NCBI GenBank assembly: GCA_016714815.1
Contig: JADKBZ010000018.1
Coordinates: forward strand, 43,603-107,602
Direction: 5' to 3'
Source of the DNA: Holophagales bacterium
GTDB lineage: Bacteria > Acidobacteriota > Thermoanaerobaculia > UBA5066
DNA length: 64,000 nt
This document shows, in pieces, positions 17,889-26,813 of this stretch. Position 1 is the stretch's first letter. Every line of letters begins with the position of its first letter. Made by a program: the position numbers and the translations under genes. The notes under the pieces were generated by a model. It was not told the DNA's origin, ran no database searches, and saw only the letters and a program-made list of their open reading frames with translations.

Positions 17889-19598
17889 CTACGGACCCTC
17901 CGCGAGATTCTGCGCTCTTGACCCCGTGAACGGCGACACCGCCAGCGCGACAAGGACGACGACGATGCAGCCGAGGGCGTTCAGCCAGAGGAACGAGACG
18001 TCGGTGAGAGCCCAGACGGCCACGACGGCGGCTTCCCCCGCCAGCGCGCCCCAGAAGGCGGCGCCCCCCTTCACCCGCGGCAGGTAGAAGGCCGTCAGGA
18101 AGACTCCCAGGATCGTGCCGTAGAAGAAGGAACCGAGGATGTTGACCGCCTCGACGAGCGTGCCGAGGCGGCTCGCGTACTGGGCGAAGACGATCGCGAA
18201 GAGGCCCCATGCGACCGTGAGTCCCTTCGAGATCGTCACGAGCTTCTCCTCGGACGAGTCCCTGCCGAAGTACCGCCGGTAGACGTCGACGACGGAGGTG
18301 GTCGAGAGGGCGTTCAGCTCGGCCGCGGTGGAGGACATCGACGCCGCGAAGATCGCCGCCAGGACGAGGCCGACGACGCCCGTCGGCAGGACGTCGAGGA
18401 CGAAGCGGAGGAAGACGTAGTTCGTGTCCTTCCCTTCGCTCTTCGGGAGAGTCTCCTTCACGAGCGAGGCCGCGCGGGCCTTCACCTCGCCGGCACCCGC
18501 GTAGGCCGCACGGAGCGAGGTCTTGGCGGCGGCGAGGGCGTGCTCGTCGCCCGACTTCCCCGCCGCGACGAGCTTCAGGGCCTCGGCTCGGGTCGCTTCG
18601 GCGGCCTTCGCGTGCGCCGCCTCGAGCTGCGCCATCTCCGCGCCGCGCGGCCCTTCGGCCGCCTTCTTCGCTTCCACCGGGTTGAACCAGAGGGGCGGGG
18701 CGACGAACTGGTAGAAGGCGAAGACCATGGCTCCGACGAAGAGGATCGCGAACTGCATCGGCACCTTGACGAGGCCGTTGGCGAGAAGGCCGAGGCGGCT
18801 CTGCGCCACGGAACGCCCCGTGAGGTAGCGCTGCACCTGCGACTGGTCGGTGCCGAAATAGGAGAGGGAGAGGAACGTCCCGCCGATGAGGCCCGACCAG
18901 AGGTTGTAGCGGCTGTTCCAGTCGAACGAGGTGTCGACGGCGTTCATCCGGCCGAGCGCGCCGGAAACGAGGACCGCGTCGCCGAAGCCGACCCCGTCGG
19001 GGAGGACGCGGAAGAGCGCGACGAGGGCGACGCCCATCGCGACGAGGATGATGACCATCTGCTGGGTCTGCGTCTCGTTGACCGCCTTCGCCCCGCCGGA
19101 GGTCGTGTAGACGACGACGAGCCCGCCCGTGACGACCGTCGTCACCTGGATGCTCCAGCCGAGGAGGACGGAGAGGATGAGCGCCGGGGCGTAGATCGTC
19201 AGGCCGCAGGCGAGGCCCCGCTGGAGGAGGAAGAGAAAGGCGGTCAGCGTGCGGGTCTTCGGGTCGAAGCGCCCCTCGAGGTATTCGTAGGCCGTGTAGA
19301 CCTTCAGCCGGTGGAAGAGCGGGACGACGGTGACGCAGAGGATCACCATCGCGAGGGGAAGGCCGAAGTAGAACTGGACGAAGCGCATCCCGTCGGCGTA
19401 GGCCTGCCCCGGGGTCGAGAGGAACGTGATGGCGCTCGCCTGCGTCGCCATGATCGAGAGCGCGACGGTCCACCAGGCCTGCGTGCGCCCGGCGAGGAGA
19501 TACCCCTCGAGCCCCTTCTGCCGGCGGCTCCGCATCACGCCGTAGACGACGATGAAGAGGAGCGAGGCGCCGAGGACGACCCAGTCGAGCGCCCTCAA
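17889..19598 (-). CDS. Sodium/solute symporter (SSS family)
   Basis: A 569-residue inner-membrane transporter of the SSS family with about 13-14 helices. Family features include LAGRTQAWWTVALSIMATQAS near the N-terminus and AASMSSTAAELNALST in the second half. An Ala/Glu-rich, probably coiled-coil insertion of about 85 residues (about 305-392) splits the barrel. The substrate is not predictable. The start is TTG at 19598, overlapping the TGA of the preceding 47-residue membrane peptide (TTGA), so translation is probably coupled. The HD-GYP gene follows 14 bp downstream. Confidence 0.9.
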   Translation of the reverse strand: MRALDWVVLGASLLFIVVYGVMRSRRQKGLEGYLLAGRTQAWWTVALSIMATQASAITFLSTPGQAYADGMRFVQFYFGLPLAMVILCVTVVPLFHRLKVYTAYEYLEGRFDPKTRTLTAFLFLLQRGLACGLTIYAPALILSVLLGWSIQVTTVVTGGLVVVYTTSGGAKAVNETQTQQMVIILVAMGVALVALFRVLPDGVGFGDAVLVSGALGRMNAVDTSFDWNSRYNLWSGLIGGTFLSLSYFGTDQSQVQRYLTGRSVAQSRLGLLANGLVKVPMQFAILFVGAMVFAFYQFVAPPLWFNPVEAKKAAEGPRGAEMAQLEAAHAKAAEATRAEALKLVAAGKSGDEHALAAAKTSLRAAYAGAGEVKARAASLVKETLPKSEGKDTNYVFLRFVLDVLPTGVVGLVLAAIFAASMSSTAAELNALSTTSVVDVYRRYFGRDSSEEKLVTISKGLTVAWGLFAIVFAQYASRLGTLVEAVNILGSFFYGTILGVFLTAFYLPRVKGGAAFWGALAGEAAVVAVWALTDVSFLWLNALGCIVVVLVALAVSPFTGSRAQNLAEGP

Positions 19599-19738
19599 CG
19601 GAACGTCCTCGCGAAGAGCCAGAAGAGAACGATCTCGAGGGCGAGAGCGCCGAGGACGACGGCGTAGAGAACGCCCCAGCGCCTCCCCACCGGCGGCGGC
19701 TCCTCGCGGACCTGGGGCCCGTTGGAAGGGTCAGTCAT
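19595..19738 (-). CDS. Small single-span membrane protein coupled to the symporter
   Basis: A 47-residue ORF, MTDPSNGPQVREEPPP..., with one strong membrane helix (GVLYAVVLGALALEIVLFWL) and a basic C-terminus. Its stop overlaps the TTG start of the symporter by four bases. Several symporter families have a short membrane partner encoded just upstream; the overlap suggests a similar subunit here. No named family is recognised. Confidence 0.7.
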   Translation of the reverse strand: MTDPSNGPQVREEPPPVGRRWGVLYAVVLGALALEIVLFWLFARTFR

Positions 19739-19792
19739 TCCGGAGATCCTGACATACGGCGGGCCCGGCAGGATTGCCTTCGGGCATCCGTG

Positions 19793-21349
19793 TCATCTGG
19801 AGCGCGAGGTCGTCCCCTGCTCCGCCCAGACGCGGTCCCAGCCGAGGCGCCGGGCGGTATTCAGGTTCACGGTACCGTCCTCGTTGTAGACCCCGCTCTC
19901 GATGAGGCTCCGTTTCTGCCTCTCGCTGAGGTATCCGGGAATCGTCGACGAAGCCGACTCCGGCCGGAACTCGTCGCCCTCGACGACGACCTGCCAGTCC
20001 TTGAAGGTCTTCCGGACCCCTTGCACCAGGTACGAGAACTCGCCGTCGCGGGTGCTCTCGACCTCGATGGAGTCGAGGCCGATGCGCGTCACTCCGAATG
20101 CCGCCGCCCGGCCGATCGGCGTGACCTGCACGGTGAGCCCCTCCTCGTCGGTCACGAGGCGGAAGCTCTCGGGAACCTCGATGACGGCCACTCCCTTCAC
20201 GAACACCCCGCGGCCCCGGAAGTACGTCCCCGCCTCGGGCCCCTCCAGCGCGACGTACCGGATCACCGTCCCGGCCCTGTACGGGTGGGGATCGACGAAC
20301 GGCTTGGTCCCGGTGGCCCCCAGGTTGCCGCTCGCGAAGACACCATACGTGGTGTCCACGCCGAGGCTGCCCGCCGACTGGAGGCTGTTACCCGCTGCAT
20401 TCATCGAGAGCCCGCGCACGCCCGTTCCGCTCGGTCCCGCGATTCCGAGGACGCCTCTCGACGCCCCCTCTCCGCGCACGCCCGCGACGGCCGCGATGTT
20501 GCTGAAGACGGATGGGGCTGCTCCCGTCGCCCGCCCGAGGACGCCGGCCGCGTCGTTCGCGGTCGTGGCCGACTCGCCGAGCACCCCGTAGGTGAGGCGA
20601 CCGGTGTTCGGGCCGATGCCATACACGCCCGAGGAGCCGGCGGCGCCCAGGGGCCCGATCTCTCCCCGGACTCCGAAGATCTTGCCGGTCCCGCCGGCAC
20701 CGCCACCGACGCCGTGGGAGCCGTTGATGCTCGAATAGTTGGTCCCGCCGATCGCCGCGGATCCGTTGAAGTTCCCGCTGATGAAGAACTCGTTGTTCTC
20801 GTTCGGGATATTCGTGAAATAGCCGTTGATGTCGATGATGAGGTCCGTCGTGCTGACACCCACTGTGATCGTGATCCTGCCGACTTCGCCCGCGCGCCCG
20901 CCGGGCGTGATGGCGGCGTTCGCGACCGTCTGGCCGACGCCCGTGTAGTTCACCGAGGAGACGGACCCGGCCGATCCTCCCGACGGGTACGCCTGGACGA
21001 ACCCTGGGCCCGTCGTGTTCGTCACGGTGAGGTTCAACGAGTAGGCCGACGCGGCCGATGGAATGCCGGTGCACCCCGACGCGGGGATGTCGAAGGTCCG
21101 AGAGGTCCCGGCCCCGATGGAGGGCGGCCCGTAGGCTCCGCTGAAGCCGAAACCGGCCCGCGTGTCGACGAGGCGGCAGGGGGTCACGGGCACGAATACG
21201 GCTGGGTAGCTGAGGTCCCCGAGGGCGACGACGGCCGACGAGGGGACCTCCCAGGCGCGAAGCGGGATCTCCACGCCTGGAGCGGACCCGGCCATGAGGA
21301 AAGACACGGCAAATACCGCAAGCTGCAGAAAACGCACAGAACGATTCAT
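19793..21349 (-). CDS. Secreted protein with PCRLVDTR domain and Gly-rich repeats
   Basis: A 518-residue protein with a signal peptide (MNRSVRFLQLAVFAVSFLMAG). Residues ~50-185 form the domain beginning VTPCRLVDTR and ending DLIIDINGYFT, seen in many Acidobacteriota surface proteins and also at the end of the NHL protein at 29288. The middle (about 185-330) is rich in Gly, Ala, Asn and Ser with repeated GVxG-type units (GVYGIG, GVLGRATG, GVRGEG) suggesting a beta-helix or fibre. The C-terminal 180 residues (VIRYVALEGPEAGTYFRG) look like the conserved end of phage-tail-like or surface-fibre proteins. The function is unknown; a surface-exposed structural role is likely. Confidence 0.75.
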   Translation of the reverse strand: MNRSVRFLQLAVFAVSFLMAGSAPGVEIPLRAWEVPSSAVVALGDLSYPAVFVPVTPCRLVDTRAGFGFSGAYGPPSIGAGTSRTFDIPASGCTGIPSAASAYSLNLTVTNTTGPGFVQAYPSGGSAGSVSSVNYTGVGQTVANAAITPGGRAGEVGRITITVGVSTTDLIIDINGYFTNIPNENNEFFISGNFNGSAAIGGTNYSSINGSHGVGGGAGGTGKIFGVRGEIGPLGAAGSSGVYGIGPNTGRLTYGVLGESATTANDAAGVLGRATGAAPSVFSNIAAVAGVRGEGASRGVLGIAGPSGTGVRGLSMNAAGNSLQSAGSLGVDTTYGVFASGNLGATGTKPFVDPHPYRAGTVIRYVALEGPEAGTYFRGRGVFVKGVAVIEVPESFRLVTDEEGLTVQVTPIGRAAAFGVTRIGLDSIEVESTRDGEFSYLVQGVRKTFKDWQVVVEGDEFRPESASSTIPGYLSERQKRSLIESGVYNEDGTVNLNTARRLGWDRVWAEQGTTSRSR

Positions 21350-21431
21350 TATGTAGCTCCCTTTTCGTTGGCCAGGCGGGTCGCGGGGAGTCTACCTTCA
21401 CCGCTCCTGTCCAGAGATCGTTCTTCGCCTG

Positions 21432-21457
21432 CCGCGGGAAGGGCCCTCTTCCCGCGG
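21432..21457 (-). other. Stem-loop downstream of the PIG-L gene
   Basis: A 10-bp perfect stem CCGCGGGAAG/CTTCCCGCGG with a six-base loop, 38 bp after the stop of the minus-strand PIG-L gene. It lacks a T-tract on that strand, so an intrinsic terminator role is uncertain. Confidence 0.4.
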
Positions 21458-21494
21458 AAAGCCCTCGTTCAGCGACGCGCGCCGGGTCGCATCT

Positions 21495-24083
21495 TCAGTC
21501 GCCCCCACGTCCGCCCGAGACGAGGTTCGCGAAGAGCCGGATCGCCCCGGGGACGCCCGCCGGGAGCTGCCGGAAGAACGAGAGCCCGGTGTAGACGTAC
21601 GTCCCCTTGCCGTGCCGGGCGACGAGAAGAGAGCCCTTCGACTCCTTCTCCCCCGGGTCGGCCATCCCGAGGAGCGGCGTGTAGCGCTCGTCCCAGGTCG
21701 CCGGGAAGTAGAGGCCGCGCTCCTGGACCCACCCGTCGAAGTCGGCGGCGACGATCCGGTTCGGCGTCGTCAGGAGCGGATCCGAAGGCGCCAGGATCGT
21801 GACCCCGGATTCCTCGACGGTGACGCGATCGCGCCCGAGCTTGAGCGGGAAGGGGCCGAGCTGGTCGGTGACCTGCTCGAAGCTGGTGTTGTACTGGAGA
21901 ACGAGCGTGCCGCCCGACTCGACCCAGGAGAAGAGGCGGGGCATCGCGTCTTTCAGCTCGGCGCGCGTGTTCAGGGCGCGGATGCCGAGGACGACGGAGT
22001 CGAAGCGGCCCATGTCGCCGCGCAGGAGGTCGTCGGCCGACAGGAGCGTGACGCCGAAGCCCATCTGCCGGAGGACTCCGGGAACCTCGTCGCCGGGGCC
22101 GGAGACGTAGCCGATCCGGGAGCTGCTGCGGGCGAGGTCGACGTGGACGCCTCTCGCCTCGGCACGCGGGAACCAGGTCAGGGGCGGCAGGTGCGGATAC
22201 TCGATCCGGCGCCTCGAAAAGCCCCACGTCCTGCCGCCGGTCGCGGCCTCGGCGGTCAGCGTCGCCACGCCGGGCCGGGCGGACGGATGCACGGTGAACT
22301 CGAACGTCTCGGCCGCGCCCGGCGCCAGCGAGAACGGGCGCGCGGCGGGTTCGATCCGCCATTCGGGCGGCAGGCCGAGCCGGACGGTCCCTTCGACCTT
22401 CGCCGCCACTAAGGCGGCGTCCTTCGTCGCGTCGCCGGTCGCCGCGGCGACGATGGCGGGGGTCAGCGGCGGCGGGCCGCCGCGCGTCGACGGCGTCTCC
22501 GCGGCACGCACCGTGACCCGGACCGCGCGGGCCTGGTCGTCGGGAAGGACGACGACGTCCTGACCGAGCTCGAGCGTCACGGGCGGCTCGACGACGAACG
22601 GCCGGATCTCCTCGCCCTTCACGGGGTCGGTCCTGCGGAAGTAGACGGGCTCGTCGAACGTGAGGGTCTCGGCCCCCATCGTGACGTCGAAGAGGACCCG
22701 GATTGCCGCTCCGTCGGCGCGGATGCCGTCGCGCGGCTTCGGGACGACGTAGAGGCCCCGGCCGGGGCGCTCCCGGAGCCAGTGGGGCTGGGTCACCTCC
22801 GCGTCGGCCGGAACGGGGACGCTCGTGGCTCCCTGGACCGGCTCGTTGAGCTTCAGCTCGGCCGCGGCCGGCAGCCCCTCTCCCGTCCCCCACGGGGCGC
22901 GCACCCGCGTCAGCGTGAAGCCGCTTCCGGCGCGAACGAGGGCGGAGACGCTCAGACGGAATGCGCTTCCCGGGGTCGCCGAAGGGCTCGCCGCCATCGC
23001 CTCCAGCCAGAGGCCGGACGCGGAGCGAATGGCGGAGAGAAGCTCCTGCCGCTTCGCGTCGAGCCATGGGTCGGGAGAGAGCGTCTTCATCGCCGCATGC
23101 GCGGCGAGAAGCTTCGGGAGAACGGACGCGGGCTCGCGCGGGTCGTACGCCCGTTCCGCCTCGGCGAGGAGAGCGCCGACGGCCTCGCCGCCCCTGATCC
23201 GCGACCACGACGTGTCGATTCCCTCGAACGGGTCGGCCGTCGCAGGGTCCCCCTCGAGGAGGACGAGGTCGTTCGTCAGCCGGCCGCGCCGCTCGGACGA
23301 GCCGAAACCCTGGCTCTTGTGCTGGCTCCGGCTCTCGGCCGCGGTCTCGGTGTACGACCGGCCGAGAAAGGGGTTGTAGTCGCCCAGCTCGAAGGGAATC
23401 GCCCCGGCGTTCGGCTTGCCGTCGCGCCGCCAGGCGTTCCAGAAGAGGCGACGGGGCTTCCACGGCGCGAGCCCCTCGGCGATCTGCTCGGGAAAGCGCT
23501 TCGGGTCGCCCGCGGCGAGGAACGCCTCGTGCGCGAGGATCGCGGAGGCCGTGTGGTGCCCGTGGCCCCCGTCTCCGGTCTCGGGAAACCGCGCGACGAC
23601 GACGTCGGGGCGAAACGTCCGGACGGCCCGCACGACGTCCCGGAGAACCTCCTCGTGCCCCCAGGTCCGAAACGTCTCCTCCGCCGTCTTCGAGTAGCCG
23701 AAGTCGATGGCGCGCGTGAACATCTGCTCGCCGCTGTCGATCCGGCGGGCCGAGAGGAGCTCCTGCGTCCGGATGAGGCCGAGCGACGGCCCCAGCTCGG
23801 AGCCGATGAGGTTCTGCCCCCCGTCGCCCCGCGTCACCGAGAGGTAGGCCGTCCGCATCAGCCGCCCCTCGGCGAACGTCGCGATCATCGCGGTGTTCTC
23901 GTCGTCGGGGTGCGCCGCGACGTAGAGGACGCTCCCGAGAGTCCGGAGCTTCTTCAGCTTCAGCAGGAGCTCGCCCGCGGGAGCGGGGCGCTCCGGGCCG
24001 AAGGAGGCCGCCGGCGCGGAGCTGGAAGCGAGGACGGCGACGACGGCGAGCAGCGCGCAAACGCGCGCGGAGCGGTTCTTCAT
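21495..24083 (-). CDS. Secreted PIG-L family deacetylase-like protein with ThuA-like C-terminus
   Basis: An 862-residue exported protein. A signal peptide is followed by a PIG-L/LmbE zinc-deacetylase domain (about 35-290) with the metal motifs AAHPDDE and HGHH and the RGDGGQN loop. The middle (about 290-650) is beta-rich. The last ~200 residues, starting RIGYVSGPGDEVPGVLRQMG, resemble a glutamine-amidotransferase/ThuA-like fold. Such large PIG-L proteins are usually thought to deacetylate N-acetyl sugars, but this substrate is not known. The start ATG is at 24083. The glgX gene ends 44 bp upstream on the same strand, so both may be transcribed together. Confidence 0.85.
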   Translation of the reverse strand: MKNRSARVCALLAVVAVLASSSAPAASFGPERPAPAGELLLKLKKLRTLGSVLYVAAHPDDENTAMIATFAEGRLMRTAYLSVTRGDGGQNLIGSELGPSLGLIRTQELLSARRIDSGEQMFTRAIDFGYSKTAEETFRTWGHEEVLRDVVRAVRTFRPDVVVARFPETGDGGHGHHTASAILAHEAFLAAGDPKRFPEQIAEGLAPWKPRRLFWNAWRRDGKPNAGAIPFELGDYNPFLGRSYTETAAESRSQHKSQGFGSSERRGRLTNDLVLLEGDPATADPFEGIDTSWSRIRGGEAVGALLAEAERAYDPREPASVLPKLLAAHAAMKTLSPDPWLDAKRQELLSAIRSASGLWLEAMAASPSATPGSAFRLSVSALVRAGSGFTLTRVRAPWGTGEGLPAAAELKLNEPVQGATSVPVPADAEVTQPHWLRERPGRGLYVVPKPRDGIRADGAAIRVLFDVTMGAETLTFDEPVYFRRTDPVKGEEIRPFVVEPPVTLELGQDVVVLPDDQARAVRVTVRAAETPSTRGGPPPLTPAIVAAATGDATKDAALVAAKVEGTVRLGLPPEWRIEPAARPFSLAPGAAETFEFTVHPSARPGVATLTAEAATGGRTWGFSRRRIEYPHLPPLTWFPRAEARGVHVDLARSSSRIGYVSGPGDEVPGVLRQMGFGVTLLSADDLLRGDMGRFDSVVLGIRALNTRAELKDAMPRLFSWVESGGTLVLQYNTSFEQVTDQLGPFPLKLGRDRVTVEESGVTILAPSDPLLTTPNRIVAADFDGWVQERGLYFPATWDERYTPLLGMADPGEKESKGSLLVARHGKGTYVYTGLSFFRQLPAGVPGAIRLFANLVSGGRGGD

Positions 24084-24127
24084 TCGGTTCTCCGGCGCGC
24101 GATTAGACCCGCGGCCTTTCCCGCTGT

Positions 24128-26285
24128 CTACGCCGGGAACGCCCGGAGGGTTTCCGCCGCGCCCGAGGCCTTCTTTCCGGTGAGCACGATGACCGACCGC
24201 GGCCCCACCTCGAGGTTCGCCGGATCGGCGAGGAGCGGCTCCCGCCCCTCCTCGAAGGCGTCGGCGGGCGGCTCGCGATACGTGTCGGCCACGAGGTGCC
24301 AGCGGCGCCCCTCGGAAGGGGGTGGCAGAACGACCCGGTGCGACTCGTGGTGCGCGTTCGCGACGACGTAGACGTCGTCGCCCCGCGCGGGGTCTTTCAG
24401 GTGCATACCGAGGCACGTCGCGCCCTGCGACCAGTCGGGCCGGAACGGCGTGTGCCCGTGCCACGTCACCGGCGCCGAGCCCGGTCCCTCCGGCACGAAA
24501 CCGCGGCGGCGCAGGAGAGCGTTCCCCCTCCGGAAGCGGACGAGCGTCTTCACGAACCTCACGAGGTCGGCGTTCCTCTCGACGAGGCTCCAGTCGATCC
24601 ACGAGATCTCGTTGTCCTGGCAGTAGGCGTTGTTGTTCCCCCCCCTGCGTCCGGCCCGCCTCGTCGCCGGAGAGGATCATTGGCACCCCCTGCGAGACGA
24701 GGAGCAGGGCGAAGGCGTTGCGCGCCATCCGCCTTCTCAGCCGCTCGATCTCGGACGGCGCCCCCGGCCCTTCGTGCCCGCAGTTCCAGGAGTGGTTGTC
24801 GTCGCCGCCGTCGCGGTTCCCCTCTCCGTTCGCTTCGTTGTACTTGTGCGAGTAGCGGAAAAGATCGGCCAGCGGGAAGCCGTCGTGGCTCGTGATGAAG
24901 TTGATGGAGTGGTGCGGCGCCCGGCCGCCCCCCTGGTAGAGGTCGGCACTCCCCGAGAGGCGCGTCGCCAGATGCGGCACCATGCCGCCGTCCCCCTTCA
25001 GGAATCGGCGGAGGTCGTCGCGGTACCGCCCGTTCCACTCGGCCCAGCGCCCCCAGTTGGGGAAGTGGCCGACCTGGTAGAGGCCGGCCGCGTCCCACGC
25101 CTCGGCGATCAGCTTCGTGTTCGCCAGGACCGGATCGGCCGCGATCCGCTCGAGCAGCGGCGGGTTCGTCAGGACCGAGCCGTCCCGCCCGCGCCCGAGG
25201 ATCGACGCGAGGTCGAAGCGGAAGCCGTCGACGTGCATCTCGGTGACCCAGTACCGGAGCGCGTCGAGGACGAGGTTGCGGACGACGGGATGGTTGCAGT
25301 TGAACGTGTTCCCGCAGCCCGAGAAGTTCGCGTAGCGCCCCTTGTCGTCGAGGATGTAGTACGTCGAATTGTCGAGGCCGCGGAAGGAGTGCGTCGGCCC
25401 CTTCTCGTCCCCCTCGCCCGTGTGGTTGAAGACGACGTCGAGGATCACCTCGATCCCCGCCTCGTGCAGCGCCTTCACCATCTCCTTGAATTCCTCGACC
25501 ACCGCACCCGGCTCGGCTCCGACGCCGTAGGCGGTGCGGGGCGCAAAGAAGGAGATCGGGTGGTAGCCCCAGAGGTTCTTCAGCCGCTCTCCCGTGGCGG
25601 GGTTTCGCCGGTCGCTGTCGTTCTCCTCGAACTCGCTCACGGGCATCAGCTCGACCGCGGTGACCCCGAGGTCGACGAGGTAGGGGATCTTCTCCACGAG
25701 CCCCCGGAAGGTCCCCGGGTGCGCGACGCCCGACGAGGTGTGGCGCGTGAAGCTCCGGACGTGGAGCTCGTAGATGACCGAGTCGGCGAGGTGGCGGTCG
25801 ATCGGCTGGTCGAAGCCCCAGTCGAACTCCCTGCCCTCCACGACGCCGCGCCGCGCGCGGACGTTTTCCCACGGCGTCTCCTCGCCCGGGCTGGGCGGCG
25901 CGCCCCACTCCGCCGCGCCCGCCACGGCCCGGGCGTACGGGTCGAGGAGCAGCGTCTTTCCGTAGCGGTGCCACGGCGCGCCCGGCTCGACCGACCGTTC
26001 CGCCCTCCAGGCCCACGTCACCGCCGGGTCGAGGCCGCGCAGGAAGGCGTGCCAGACGTCCCCGGTCCGGTTGTAGCGCGGGTCGAGAGGAAACTCCGCG
26101 GAAGCCACCTCTTCCCCCGGGGCAAAAAGTACCAGGGAGACCGCGGTGGCGTGCCGCGCGAAGACCGAAAAGTTCACGCCCTGCCCGGTCGGAGTCGCGC
26201 CGAAGGGGATCGGGTGCCCCCGGAGGACGGCGAACTCGGGCGAGATGAGGTCGAGAAAGCTGCGGGAGGGTCCGGCCACGCTCAT
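24128..26285 (-). CDS. glgX: Glycogen debranching enzyme (GlgX/isoamylase type), frameshifted near 24640
   Basis: Hydrolyses alpha-1,6 branches of glycogen in the cytoplasm. About 719 residues when the frame is restored, normal for the family. An N-terminal CBM48 domain (FGATPTGQGVNFSVFARHA) is followed by the GH13 barrel with DVVFNHTGEGDE, the nucleophile Asp in DGFRFDLAS, the acid/base Glu in IAEAWD and the third carboxylate in TSHDGF. The frame breaks in an eight-C run near 24640 (one base too many); after it the sequence continues NNNAYCQDNEISWIDW, as in other GlgX proteins, to the stop at 24128. This is most likely a homopolymer error. The start is ATG at 26285. Confidence 0.92.
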
Positions 26286-26405
26286 GGGATTCTGCCGCCC
26301 GGCGGCACTCCTAGGATACCGGCTTGCGGCCTGCCGTAGACTTCTTCGTACCCACGGGCTCGCAGCCCGGTCCCAGGGCCGGCAGCCGCCCCCGCAGGAG
26401 GACAC

Positions 26406-26813
26406 ATGAAACCGACAGTTCCCCGCCTCGCCATCGCCCTCGCGGCCCTCATCGCTTTCCCCCTTGCGGCGGGCGAGACGAAGGGAAAGACCGCCGAGAA
26501 GCCCGCAGCCCCGGCGGCCGAGGCCGCCGTGAAGATCCACGTGGACCCGGCGACCGGGCAGATCGTGAGCCCGAAAAGCGACCCGGACGCCGCCAGGGGT
26601 GTCTCGGCCACGTCGACGGCCCAGCCCCTCCCCCCCCTCCGCGTCGAGAAGGTGACGACGAAGGCGGGCGGAAGGAAGGTCAACCTCCAGGGCCGCTACA
26701 TGATGGAAATGGCCGCGACCGTCAGCCCCGACGGAAAGGTCGCAGGCACCTGCGACACCCCTCGCGAGCCCGGTTCGAAGGCCGCCGCCACGGAGCACAG
26801 CCATGACCGGTAA
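26406..26813 (+). CDS. Small secreted protein of unknown function
   Basis: A 135-residue protein with a signal peptide (MKPTVPRLAIALAALIAFPLAAG), a Lys/Ala/Pro-rich linker, the phrase IHVDPATGQIVSP and a C-terminal region ending TEHSHDR. No family is recognised. CAGGAGG lies six bases before the ATG. Its 3' end overlaps the metalloprotease start by 11 bases, so the two are co-translated; a role as a partner or inhibitor of that protease is conceivable but unproven. Confidence 0.75.
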   Translation: MKPTVPRLAIALAALIAFPLAAGETKGKTAEKPAAPAAEAAVKIHVDPATGQIVSPKSDPDAARGVSATSTAQPLPPLRVEKVTTKAGGRKVNLQGRYMMEMAATVSPDGKVAGTCDTPREPGSKAAATEHSHDR

